NCBI GenBank assembly: GCA_016200125.1 | Contig: JACQFK010000571.1 | Coordinates: 1 to 7,843 of the forward strand | Direction: 5' to 3' | Length of the DNA stretch: 7,843 nt | Source: Planctomycetota bacterium | Lineage (GTDB): Bacteria > Planctomycetota > MHYJ01 > JACPRB01 | Part shown: positions 1 to 5,706 of the stretch, piece by piece | Position numbering within the stretch: position 1 is the first letter of the stretch | How the letters are laid out: each line of letters opens with the position of its first letter | Notes under the pieces: model-generated | Database searches by the model: none | The model's input: only the letters and a program-made list of their open reading frames with translations | Told to the model about the DNA's origin: nothing | Made by a program: the position numbers and the translations under genes

Positions 1-709
1 CGGCCAGCGCCCAGATCAGGGCGTCCACCGCTTCCCGCGACGGGAGCCGCAGGAGCGCCGTGGCGGCGGCCGAGCGGACGACCCCGCTCGGATCGCGCAG
101 CGCGGCCGTGAGCGTGACGTAGGCCTCCGGGCCGGAGAACGCGCCCAGGGCCGCGGCCGCCCGCGCCCGGATCCCCTCGTCCCCGTCGCTCCGAGCCGCC
201 GTGACCAGCGCCGCCGCCGCGCCGTCCCCGCCCAGGAGCGCCAGCACGTCGATCGCGACGTCCTTGAGCAGCGGAGAGGCCGCGCGCGCGAGGACCGCCG
301 CCAGATCCCCGACCGCATCCCGGCGCCCGAAGGCGGCGGCGAGCTCCGCCGCGCCCGCCGCGGCCAGCAGGTCGCCCGACAGCCGGCCGCGGATCCATTC
401 GAAGTCCTCCTCGAACACGGGCTCCATCTTGCGGCGGAGCCCCGCGAGGGTCCGGGCGTCGCGCACGAGCCGCGCCCGCCCCAGGCGCTCCAGGAAGGGC
501 AGGAGCCGCTCCGGCGACCGCTCCGCCCGTCCGGGCGCGGCCGTCCGCGGCGGCTCCGGCGGGGGCGCGGGGGGCGCGGAAGGAGGCGCGGCCTCGAGCC
601 GCAGCCCGCGGGGCAGCTCCCGGGGCGGGCGGCGGAAGGAATGGACCACGACCGCGGCGAACAGCAGCACCGCCGCGGCCCCCGCGATGCGCACGAAGAT
701 CCTGTCCAT
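1..709 (-). CDS. HEAT-repeat protein with N-terminal membrane anchor (partial, C-terminus beyond the left edge)
   Basis: An open frame of 236 codons runs from an ATG at 709-707 to the left edge without a stop, so the 3' end is missing. A GGAG sits 5 bases upstream of the ATG, which supports this start. Residues 7-22 form a hydrophobic segment preceded by two arginines, either a signal anchor or a signal peptide. A proline/alanine-rich linker covers about 41-58. From about residue 112 onward, alanine- and leucine-rich helical pairs repeat about every 30 residues, with the D-x-x-x-x-R-x-x-A-A-x-A-L pattern typical of HEAT/PBS-lyase repeats; the clearest are around 177-190 and 206-220. Such solenoids serve as protein-binding scaffolds, so the protein is probably a membrane-tethered binding protein facing the periplasm. 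No catalytic motif is visible and the partner is unknown. It is transcribed divergently from the small exported-protein gene at 854. The HEAT call is firm; the function is not. Confidence 0.82.
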   Translation of the reverse strand, partial: MDRIFVRIAGAAAVLLFAAVVVHSFRRPPRELPRGLRLEAAPPSAPPAPPPEPPRTAAPGRAERSPERLLPFLERLGRARLVRDARTLAGLRRKMEPVFEEDFEWIRGRLSGDLLAAAGAAELAAAFGRRDAVGDLAAVLARAASPLLKDVAIDVLALLGGDGAAAALVTAARSDGDEGIRARAAAALGAFSGPEAYVTLTAALRDPSGVVRSAAATALLRLPSREAVDALIWALA

Positions 710-770
710 CGGCGCTCCGATTATCCCCTTCCCGGCCCTCCGCGGGAAGCGGAACCGGAACGACGATTAT

Positions 771-790
771 AAGTGAGCAAATACTCACTT
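771..790. promoter_or_regulatory. Perfect 7-bp inverted repeat, putative repressor operator
   Basis: The arms AAGTGAG (771-777) and CTCACTT (784-790) are exact reverse complements around a 6-base spacer. Size and symmetry resemble operators of dimeric helix-turn-helix repressors such as the TetR family. It lies about 64 bases before the ATG at 854 and next to a possible -10 element. No regulator gene is present in the window, so the cognate protein is unknown. It is a weak RNA hairpin without a U-tract, so a DNA-level operator is the better guess. Confidence 0.4.
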
Positions 791-841
791 TTGAGGGAAC
801 CGGCGGCGGCCGGCGTCGTCAGACGACTGGCAGGAGATTCA

Positions 842-846
842 AGGAG
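842..846 (+). promoter_or_regulatory. Ribosome binding site deciding the start at 854
   Basis: AGGAG lies 7 bases before the ATG at 854. It is the only strong Shine-Dalgarno match in this leader and separates the true start from the longer reading frame opening at 773. Confidence 0.75.
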
Positions 847-853
847 ACCGACG

Positions 854-1126
854 ATGAAGACCTTCCTGACCGCCGCGATCCTGGGATTGACGGGCCTGGC
901 GGGCGCCGCCGGAGCCGACGCGCAGGACCACCGTGATTCCCGCCATGAGCGATCGATCCCGGTCCGCCATCACCGCCGCCACCGGGAGACCCGCATGGAG
1001 CGGGTCTGGGTGCCCGCGCGCAGCGAGACGCGCGTCGTGGGCACCGATTCCTGCGGCAAGCCGATCACGCGCAGGGTCAGCATTTCCGAAGGATACTGGA
1101 CGATGCGGGCGGTCCGCTGCGACTGA
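854..1126 (+). CDS. Small exported basic protein, function unknown
   Basis: The frame encodes 90 residues. The ATG at 854 is chosen because AGGAG lies 7 bases upstream and because a signal peptide then begins directly at the N-terminus: a lysine, a hydrophobic core at about residues 4-20, and an A-D-A type cleavage site near 21-24. The mature part opens with a His/Arg-rich stretch (about 26-50), then a V-W-V-P-A-R segment (51-56) and a D-S-C-G-K-P-I motif (65-71), and ends in Arg-Cys-Asp. It has only two cysteines, C67 and C89, which could form a disulfide in the periplasm. Short secreted proteins with a W-V-P...D-S-C-G-x-P...G-Y-W pattern are familiar from planctomycete-like genomes, but I know of no assigned function. 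The gene stands alone, with an intrinsic terminator 23 bases after its stop. A GTG at 773 in the same frame is rejected as start because it lies inside the inverted repeat and would bury the signal peptide. Confidence 0.75.
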   Translation: MKTFLTAAILGLTGLAGAAGADAQDHRDSRHERSIPVRHHRRHRETRMERVWVPARSETRVVGTDSCGKPITRRVSISEGYWTMRAVRCD

Positions 1127-1149
1127 AGCCCTCTCACCCCCTCCAAAGC

Positions 1150-1185
1150 GCCCGGCGCATCCTCTTGATGCGCCGGGCTTTTTTT
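1150..1185 (+). terminator. Rho-independent terminator of the small exported-protein gene
   Basis: A perfect 11-bp GC-rich stem (1150-1160 with 1168-1178) encloses a 7-base loop and is followed directly by seven T residues (1179-1185). It ends the transcript of the gene at 854-1126 and insulates it from the pot operon promoter, which begins only about 15 bases further on. Confidence 0.93.
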
Positions 1186-1199
1186 CGCGGCGACGGGCC

Positions 1200-1242
1200 T
1201 GCGATATTGATTCACAAAAATATTTGTGATATCAATCACGCA
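1200..1242. promoter_or_regulatory. Nested palindromes with CRP/FNR-like dyad upstream of potA
   Basis: Symmetric blocks flank the central AATA (1219-1222): CACAAA/TTTGTG (1213-1218, 1223-1228), then ATTGAT/ATCAAT (1206-1211, 1231-1236), then TGCG/CGCA (1200-1203, 1239-1242), with short unpaired bases between blocks. Overlapping this is a second dyad with another centre, TGTGA-N6-TCACG (1225-1240), which matches the CRP-family core in nine of ten positions; its left half TTGTGA also fits the HcpR-type FNR half-site. Both cover the presumed promoter, so this is probably the control point of the polyamine transporter. Binding by a CRP/FNR-family protein is inference; no such gene is in the window. 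Confidence 0.55.
1207..1235 (+). promoter_or_regulatory. Putative sigma-70-type promoter of the pot operon
   Basis: TTGATT (1207-1212) and TATCAA (1230-1235) are separated by exactly 17 bases, and each matches four of six consensus positions of housekeeping -35 and -10 elements. The region is strikingly AT-rich compared with its surroundings and lies just before the first pot gene. Both elements are embedded in the palindromes described separately, so a bound regulator would compete with RNA polymerase. The call is inference from spacing and position. Confidence 0.45.
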
Positions 1243-1250
1243 GAACATTT

Positions 1251-1255
1251 AGGAG
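1251..1255 (+). promoter_or_regulatory. Ribosome binding site of potA with unusual spacing
   Basis: AGGAG (1251-1255) lies 12 bases before the GTG at 1268, longer than the usual 5-9. The TAG at 1250-1252 is in frame, so no start further upstream is possible. The only other candidate inside the window of good spacing is an ATC codon at 1262, 6 bases from AGGAG. Confidence 0.55.
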
Positions 1256-1267
1256 ACCGCGATCGAA

Positions 1268-2290
1268 GTGGACGACTACGACGTATCCCTGCGCGGCGTG
1301 ACGAAGACCTTCGGCGGGCGGCGCGCGGTGGACGAAGTGAGCCTCAACATCCGCCGGGGCGAGTTCTTCTCCCTCCTGGGCCCCTCCGGCTGCGGCAAGA
1401 CCACCCTGATGCGCATGATCGCCGGCTTCGAGTTCCAGGACGCCGGAAGCATCACGCTGGGCGGCGCCGACATGGCGGGCATCCCGCCTCACCGGCGCGA
1501 CGTCAACATGGTGTTCCAGAGCTACGCGCTCTTCCCCCATCTCACGGTCGCCGAGAACGTCGCCTTCGGGCTGCGCATCGCGAAGCTCGACGACGTCGCG
1601 GGCCGCGTCGCGCGCGCGCTCGCGAAGGTCAACCTCGCGGGCTACGAGAAGCGCTCGCCCACGACGCTGTCGGGCGGCGAGCAGCAGCGCGTCGCGCTGG
1701 CCCGCGCGATCGTGACCGGGCCGCGCGTGCTGCTCCTCGACGAGCCGCTGAGCGCGCTCGATCTGAAACTGCGCAAAGGACTCCAGGAGGAGCTGCGCCG
1801 CCTCCAGCGCGAGCTGGCGATGACCTTCGTCTTCGTCACCCACGACCAGGAGGAGGCGCTCGGGATGAGCGACCGCATCGCGCTCATGAACCAGGGGCGC
1901 GTCGAGCAGATCGGCTCGCCCGAGGAGATCTACGAGCGGCCCGCCACGCGCTTCGCCGCCGAGTTCGTCGGCTCGGGCAACTTCTTCGAGGGCACCGGCG
2001 ACGGCCGCAGCGTCCGCACGAAGGACGGGATCACGATCGAGTCCGGGGCCTCGGGCGACGTAACCCTTCTCGTCCGGCCCGAGAAGATGAGGATCAACGG
2101 CGGGGCCGGCGTCTCGGCCCGCGTCGAGGAGGTCCTCTACCAGGGCGCGTCGATGTCGATCATCCTCAAGGCGGGCGAGCGGAGGCTGCTCGTCGAGGAC
2201 GCCAACGACGGTGCGCTCGCGCGCGTCCGGGTGGGCGAGACGGCCGTCGTCTCGTGGCGCCCGGAGGACGTGCTGGTGCTCCCTCGATGA
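1268..2290 (+). CDS. potA: Polyamine-type ABC transporter, ATP-binding protein PotA
   Basis: This 340-residue protein is the cytoplasmic ATPase that powers uptake through PotB and PotC. All ABC motifs are present: Walker A G-P-S-G-C-G-K-T (38-45), Q-loop Gln84, signature L-S-G-G-E (134-138), Walker B V-L-L-L-D-E-P (154-160), D-loop S-A-L-D (162-165) and switch His192. A C-terminal TOBE-like domain covers about 265-338, including a V-R-P-E-K segment (269-273) typical of the PotA/FbpC/CysA group. The length is normal for PotA. The annotated start is GTG at 1268; the preceding in-frame stop at 1250 limits the choice, and the long spacing to AGGAG leaves an ATC start at 1262 as a remote option. 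It is the first gene of a tightly coupled operon: its TGA overlaps the ATG of potB by 4 bases (2287-2290). Polyamine specificity is inferred from the neighbouring PotD-like receptor, since the ATPase alone would also fit related importers of the family. Confidence 0.93.
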   Translation: MDDYDVSLRGVTKTFGGRRAVDEVSLNIRRGEFFSLLGPSGCGKTTLMRMIAGFEFQDAGSITLGGADMAGIPPHRRDVNMVFQSYALFPHLTVAENVAFGLRIAKLDDVAGRVARALAKVNLAGYEKRSPTTLSGGEQQRVALARAIVTGPRVLLLDEPLSALDLKLRKGLQEELRRLQRELAMTFVFVTHDQEEALGMSDRIALMNQGRVEQIGSPEEIYERPATRFAAEFVGSGNFFEGTGDGRSVRTKDGITIESGASGDVTLLVRPEKMRINGGAGVSARVEEVLYQGASMSIILKAGERRLLVEDANDGALARVRVGETAVVSWRPEDVLVLPR

Positions 2291-3030
2291 AGGGCCGCTT
2301 CCTCGCGCTTCTCGCCCCCCCCACCGCGTGGCTCGTGGTCTTCCTCGTGCTGCCGACCGCGGCGCTCGCGGCCTCGGCGTTCTCCGCGAAGGGGCTGGCC
2401 GCGCTCCTGGAGCCGGTGACCTGGCTGCTCTTCTGGCGCTCCTTCCGCATCGCGGCCGCCGCCACCGCGATCTGCCTCGTGGTCTCCTATCCGGTGGCCT
2501 ACTTCATCGCGGGCTGCGCGCCGAAGCGGCGCAACCTGCTCCTCTTCCTGGTCGTGCTCCCCTTCTGGACGAACCTGCTGGTCCGCACCTACGCGCTCAT
2601 GTACGTGCTGCGCCCGCTCCACATCCTCTTCACCGAGGGGGCCGTCCTCTTCGGCCTGGTCCACAGCTTCCTTCCCTTCATGGTGCTGCCGCTCTACGGA
2701 TCCATCGAGAAGCTGCCGCTGCGGCTGCTCGAAGCGTCGCAGGACCTGGGGGCCTCGCCCTGGGCGACCTTCTGGAAGGTGACCGTGCCGCTCACGATGC
2801 CGGGCATCGCGGCGGGCTGCATCCTCGTGTTCATCCCGGTGCTCGGCATCTTCGCGCTCACGGAGTTCCTGGGCGGCGCGGCGGTGCCCCTCGTCGGAAG
2901 CCAGATCAACCTCTACTTCAAGGCGGACAACCCCGGCGCGGGCAGCGCGCTCACGCTGGTCCTCATGGTGCTGACGGTCGCGCTGACCTGGGTCTACCAC
3001 CGGCTCCGCAAGTCGGAGGGCCTGGTATGA
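2287..3030 (+). CDS. potB: Polyamine-type ABC transporter, permease PotB
   Basis: The first membrane permease of the importer has 247 residues, slightly shorter than E. coli PotB (about 275). Six hydrophobic segments are visible, at roughly 11-33, 52-75, 82-106, 118-137, 174-197 and 219-238. Between the fourth and fifth lies the cytoplasmic EAA loop (149-174: E-A-S-Q-D-L-G-A-S-P then F-W-K-V-T-V-P-L), which docks on the ATPase. The ATG at 2287 overlaps the potA stop as ATGA, which implies translational coupling. A reading frame open upstream to 1165 is not used, because it overlaps the whole of potA. The gene ends in another ATGA overlap with potC. The family (binding-protein-dependent transport, inner membrane component) is certain; B rather than C rests on gene order and sequence character. 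Confidence 0.92.
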   Translation: MKGRFLALLAPPTAWLVVFLVLPTAALAASAFSAKGLAALLEPVTWLLFWRSFRIAAAATAICLVVSYPVAYFIAGCAPKRRNLLLFLVVLPFWTNLLVRTYALMYVLRPLHILFTEGAVLFGLVHSFLPFMVLPLYGSIEKLPLRLLEASQDLGASPWATFWKVTVPLTMPGIAAGCILVFIPVLGIFALTEFLGGAAVPLVGSQINLYFKADNPGAGSALTLVLMVLTVALTWVYHRLRKSEGLV

Positions 3031-3800
3031 GGAAGGCCCTGGGCGCCTGGACGGGATTCATCCTGCTCCTGCTCTACGCGCCGATCCTGGTGATGGTCGC
3101 CTTCTCGTTCAACGAGTCGAAGTACCTGCGCTGGACGGGCTTCACGCTCGACTGGTACCGCCGCATGGCGGACAACCGCGACCTGAAATCCGCGCTCGTC
3201 ACCACGCTCCTGCTGGCGGTCGCCGCCACGGCGGCGTCGACGGTCCTGGGGACGATGGCGGCGCTCGCCGCCCGGCGCAGCTTCCGGGGGAAGCGGCTCT
3301 ACACCACGCTCGTCTCGCTGCCGGTCATGGTGCCCGACATCGTGCTGGCCTTCTCGATGCTCGCCTTCTTCCGGAGCATCGGCCTCCCCCCCTCCCTGCC
3401 CGGCGCCATCATCGCCCACACGACCTTCAACCTGTCCTACGTGGCGCTCGTCATCTCGGCCCGCCTCGAAGGCATGGACCGCTCGATCGAGCTCGCCGCG
3501 CAGGACCTGGGCGCGTCGCCCGTCCGCGCTTTCTGGAAGGTCACGCTTCCGGCGACCCTCCCGGGAATCGTCTCGGGCGCGCTGCTCGCGTTTACTTTGT
3601 CGTTCGACGACTTCGTGATAACGTACTTCACGATCGGCAACGACGATACCACGCTCCCCGTGCTGATCTACTCGATGGTGCGGTTCGGGGTGACCCCGGA
3701 GATCAATGCGATCTCCACGGTCATCCTGGCCGTCTCCCTCGTCCTGATCGTCGGGGCGCTCAAGGTTTCCAAGGTTCCCGTAACCGGGGGTGGACGATGA
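3027..3800 (+). CDS. potC: Polyamine-type ABC transporter, permease PotC
   Basis: The second permease has 257 residues, close to E. coli PotC (264). It starts with a hydrophobic segment (8-28) followed by the S-F-N-E-S and W-x-G-F-T-L-x-W-Y elements (27-44) that are characteristic of PotC proteins. Further membrane segments lie at about 55-82, 92-117, 126-147, 176-199 and 226-246. The EAA loop is at 155-181 (E-L-A-A-Q-D-L-G-A-S-P, then F-W-K-V-T-L-P-A). After it comes the S-F-D-D-F-V-I-T-Y-F segment (192-201), also well known in PotC. The ATG at 3027 overlaps the potB stop, and its own TGA overlaps the ATG of potD at 3797. It should pair with PotB to form the inner-membrane channel. An open frame extending upstream to 2211 is an artefact of the high GC content. 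Confidence 0.94.
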   Translation: MRKALGAWTGFILLLLYAPILVMVAFSFNESKYLRWTGFTLDWYRRMADNRDLKSALVTTLLLAVAATAASTVLGTMAALAARRSFRGKRLYTTLVSLPVMVPDIVLAFSMLAFFRSIGLPPSLPGAIIAHTTFNLSYVALVISARLEGMDRSIELAAQDLGASPVRAFWKVTLPATLPGIVSGALLAFTLSFDDFVITYFTIGNDDTTLPVLIYSMVRFGVTPEINAISTVILAVSLVLIVGALKVSKVPVTGGGR

Positions 3801-4807
3801 AGAGATTCCTGCTCGCGCTGGCCCTGCTCTGCGGCTGCTCGAAGAACGAGCCTGTGCTGCACCTCAAGACCTGGCCCAACTACTTCGCGCCCGACACGGT
3901 CTCCGCCTTCGAGAAGGAGGCGGGCTGCCGCGTCGTGGTCGGCAAGATGGAGTCGTCCGAGGCGCTGCGCACCGAGCTCTCGGGCGGCGCGTCCGGCTAC
4001 GACGTCGTCTTCCCCAGCGACGAAGTCCTGCCCGACTTCATCGCCCGGGGGCTGATCCAGAAGCTCGATCTCTCGAAGCTGCCGAACGCCGCAAACCTCC
4101 TGGCCCGCTACCGCAACCTGGCCTACGACCCGAAGAACGAGTACTCCCTACCCTATATGTGGGGCTCGACGGGCATCGCCTACAACAAGGAGAAGATCGG
4201 CGCCGCGCCCGACTCCTGGGCGGCGCTCTGGGACCCCAAGCACGCCGCCAAGGTCACGCTGCTCGACGATCCGCGCGAGGTCTTCGCGGCGGCCGTCCGC
4301 GCCGACGGCGGCGATCCCGGCAAGATGTCCGAGGCGCTGATCGCCAAGGCGCTCGCCCGCTTCAAGGGCTGGAAGCCGGTCACCTACGAATCCTCGCCCA
4401 AGGACATGCTCGTCAACGGCGACGCCTGGATCTCCCAGTGCTACAGCGGCGACGCGCTCCAGGCCTCCGACGAGCTCAAGGGGAAGATCGGCTTCGTGAT
4501 CCCCAAGGAGGGCGGGACGCTCTGGATCGACAACCTCTGCATCGCCAAGGGGGCGCCGCAGCCGGAGCTCGCCCACAAGTTCATCGACTACCTGCTGCGC
4601 GCGGAGGTCTCCGCCGCGATCACCAACGCCGTCCACTTCCCCAACCCGAACGAGGCGGCGCGGAAGCTGATCAAGAAGGAGGTCCTGGACAATCCGCTGG
4701 TCAACCCGACGGACGAGGACCTCAAGCGGCTCTCGCTGCTGCCCCTGCTGGCGCCCGAGGTTCGGAAGAAGCTCGACGAGGGCTGGGCTCAGGTGAAGGG
4801 GAAGTAG
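3797..4807 (+). CDS. potD: Polyamine-binding lipoprotein PotD (extracytoplasmic receptor)
   Basis: This 336-residue protein has a lipoprotein signal peptide: K-R, a hydrophobic core at residues 4-11, and a lipobox L-C-G-C with Cys14 as the likely lipidated residue. The mature part aligns by eye with E. coli PotD over its length: W26-x-x-Y29, E52-S-x-E55, Y68-D-V-V-x-P-S74, S117-L-P-Y-M-W-G, D157-D-P-R-E-V-F163, P236-K-E-G-G and W243-I-D-N-L. Ligand-contacting residues recalled from the PotD structure appear kept at D158, E161, W243 and D245. The equivalent of Trp229 seems to be Tyr216, and that of Tyr85 seems to be Glu76. Polyamine or a similar cation is therefore likely, but spermidine versus putrescine cannot be settled. 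It is the last gene of the operon, coupled to potC by ATGA. The GC-rich GGGGGTGG before its ATG could serve as ribosome binding site. Confidence 0.92.
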   Translation: MKRFLLALALLCGCSKNEPVLHLKTWPNYFAPDTVSAFEKEAGCRVVVGKMESSEALRTELSGGASGYDVVFPSDEVLPDFIARGLIQKLDLSKLPNAANLLARYRNLAYDPKNEYSLPYMWGSTGIAYNKEKIGAAPDSWAALWDPKHAAKVTLLDDPREVFAAAVRADGGDPGKMSEALIAKALARFKGWKPVTYESSPKDMLVNGDAWISQCYSGDALQASDELKGKIGFVIPKEGGTLWIDNLCIAKGAPQPELAHKFIDYLLRAEVSAAITNAVHFPNPNEAARKLIKKEVLDNPLVNPTDEDLKRLSLLPLLAPEVRKKLDEGWAQVKGK

Positions 4808-4910
4808 CCGCCTTCATGTTCGCTTAAGGAAGCTGAAGGCAGAATTGCCCGAAGTACGGCAATAAAGCGGCGGGTGCGCCGTCCTATTGTCGTCGATTGG
4901 AGAGGTTTGC
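4808..4910. other. Intergenic gap with two small hairpins
   Basis: After the potD stop come two adjacent inverted repeats. ATTGCC/GGCAAT (4844-4849, 4858-4863) has an 8-base loop; CGGCG/CGCCG (4868-4872, 4877-4881) has a 4-base loop. Neither is followed by a T-run, so they are not convincing intrinsic terminators. They may reduce read-through from the pot operon, or the first may be an operator for the downstream gene. A GGAGAGG (4899-4905) at the right end is the ribosome binding site of the next gene. Confidence 0.45.
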
Positions 4911-5666
4911 ATGACGACGCCCGCCCCGGTCACGTTCCGCGGCCGCCTCTGGCGCTGGACCAAGCGGCTCTCGCTCACGGCGACCCTGCTGCTCGTCGCC
5001 GCCGCCCCCGCCACCTACTTCGGCGTGCCGGCCCTCGCCCGCCACAAGAAGGTGCATGACCGGGTGGAGAAGGCGCTCAGCCGGGCGCTCGGGACTCCGG
5101 TCGAAATCGGCGCCCTGAGCTTCACCTGGAAGGAAGGGCTCGACCTGCGCGACGTCTCCTCGGCTGAGGGGACGACGGCGTCGTTCCACGTGGACCGGAT
5201 CACGCTGAGCCCCCGGCTCGGCAAGGCCTGCTGCGGCAAGGCGCGGCTGCGCGTCACCCTGGAGAACCCCGAGATCGTGGTCGACGAGGCCGGCGCCGCC
5301 TTGCAGGACCTGCGCTTCCCCAAGTTCGGGAAGAAGGGGCTCCGACTCGACCAGGTGAAGATCCAGAACGGAACCTTCATCGTGAAGAACGCCGGCGACG
5401 ACCGGACGCTTCGCATCGAGGGGATCACGACCGAGGGACCGGGCCGCCTTCAGGGCCGCTCGGTCCGCATCGAATTCGCGTCGCTCGCGGGCTCGTACAA
5501 CGACGTCAAGATCGCGGGCAAGGGCTTCCTGAAGCTGTCGCCGGATGGATTCGCCGGAGTGATCGACCTGAACGACGAGGCGGCGAAGGAGCCCGCGCTC
5601 CGCGACGCCCTTCGCGCGGCCCACCTCACGATCAAGAAGGCGCCGGAGCTTTCGGATCCCTTTTAG
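4911..5666 (+). CDS. Short AsmA-like membrane-anchored protein
   Basis: The protein has 251 residues. The ATG at 4911 is chosen because GGAGAGG lies 5 bases before it; a TTG at 4887 is in frame but has no comparable signal. After a basic N-terminus a single membrane segment covers about 22-41. Then follows the arrangement of AsmA N-terminal domains: a helix with V-E-K-A-L-S-R-A-L-G (52-61), P-V-E-I-G-x-L-S-F-T-W (63-73), and alternating strands such as L-D-L-R-D-V (77-82), F-H-V-D-R-I-T-L (92-99), L-E-N-P-E-I-V-V-D (117-125) and L-D-Q-V-K-I-Q-N-G-T (146-155). AsmA-like proteins belong to the bridge-like lipid-transfer group of the envelope and are usually several times longer; this one would provide only an anchor and a short beta-groove. 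It may be a minimal relative or a subunit, and its function is unproven. It follows potD by 103 bases on the same strand but is not tightly coupled. Confidence 0.72.
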   Translation: MTTPAPVTFRGRLWRWTKRLSLTATLLLVAAAPATYFGVPALARHKKVHDRVEKALSRALGTPVEIGALSFTWKEGLDLRDVSSAEGTTASFHVDRITLSPRLGKACCGKARLRVTLENPEIVVDEAGAALQDLRFPKFGKKGLRLDQVKIQNGTFIVKNAGDDRTLRIEGITTEGPGRLQGRSVRIEFASLAGSYNDVKIAGKGFLKLSPDGFAGVIDLNDEAAKEPALRDALRAAHLTIKKAPELSDPF

Positions 5667-5669
5667 ACA

Positions 5670-5698
5670 CTTGGAGCCCGGCCAGTCCGGGCTCCAAG
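5670..5698. terminator. Perfect 12-bp hairpin between convergent genes
   Basis: The arms 5670-5681 and 5687-5698 are exact complements around a 5-base loop, starting 3 bases after the AsmA-like stop and ending 8 bases before the stop of the leftward gene at 5707. Position and stability suggest a bidirectional terminator. There is no T-run on the plus side; on the minus strand only a short run of A residues follows, so it is not a standard intrinsic terminator and may act as an mRNA 3'-end stabiliser or with Rho. Confidence 0.6.
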
Positions 5699-5706
5699 CG
5701 CCGTGA

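Larger units (their letters stand above)
710..853. promoter_or_regulatory. Divergent intergenic region
   Basis: This 144-base stretch separates the leftward HEAT-repeat gene from the rightward small exported-protein gene and should hold promoters for both. It contains a locally AT-rich patch (about 761-793) with a perfect inverted repeat (listed separately). A TATAAG at 768-773 could be a rightward -10 element, but no matching -35 lies at the usual distance, so no promoter is called exactly. A strong ribosome binding site (AGGAG, 842-846) lies at its right end. Confidence 0.5.

Noticed and set aside
201..776. Plus-strand open frame opposite the HEAT-repeat gene
   Set aside because: Ser/Arg/Ala-rich shadow without motifs; the minus frame shows HEAT repeats and an N-terminal anchor.
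1150..1178. Possible riboswitch or attenuator for the pot operon
   Set aside because: The stem-loop with T-run is a simple terminator lying before the pot promoter, with no upstream aptamer-like structure.
1165..2286. Long open frame reading into potB from upstream, overlapping all of potA
   Set aside because: The translation in this stretch is Arg/Pro-rich, low-complexity shadow coding from the high GC content; real PotB sequence begins only at the ATGA overlap at 2287.
2137..3000. Long minus-strand open frame opposite potB
   Set aside because: Its composition is Glu/Arg/His-rich and mirrors the third-position GC bias of the plus-strand gene; it has no domain pattern.
3790..4827. Plus-strand open frame in another frame over potD
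   Set aside because: Arg/Leu/Gly-rich shadow; the potD frame has a lipoprotein signal and family motifs along its full length.
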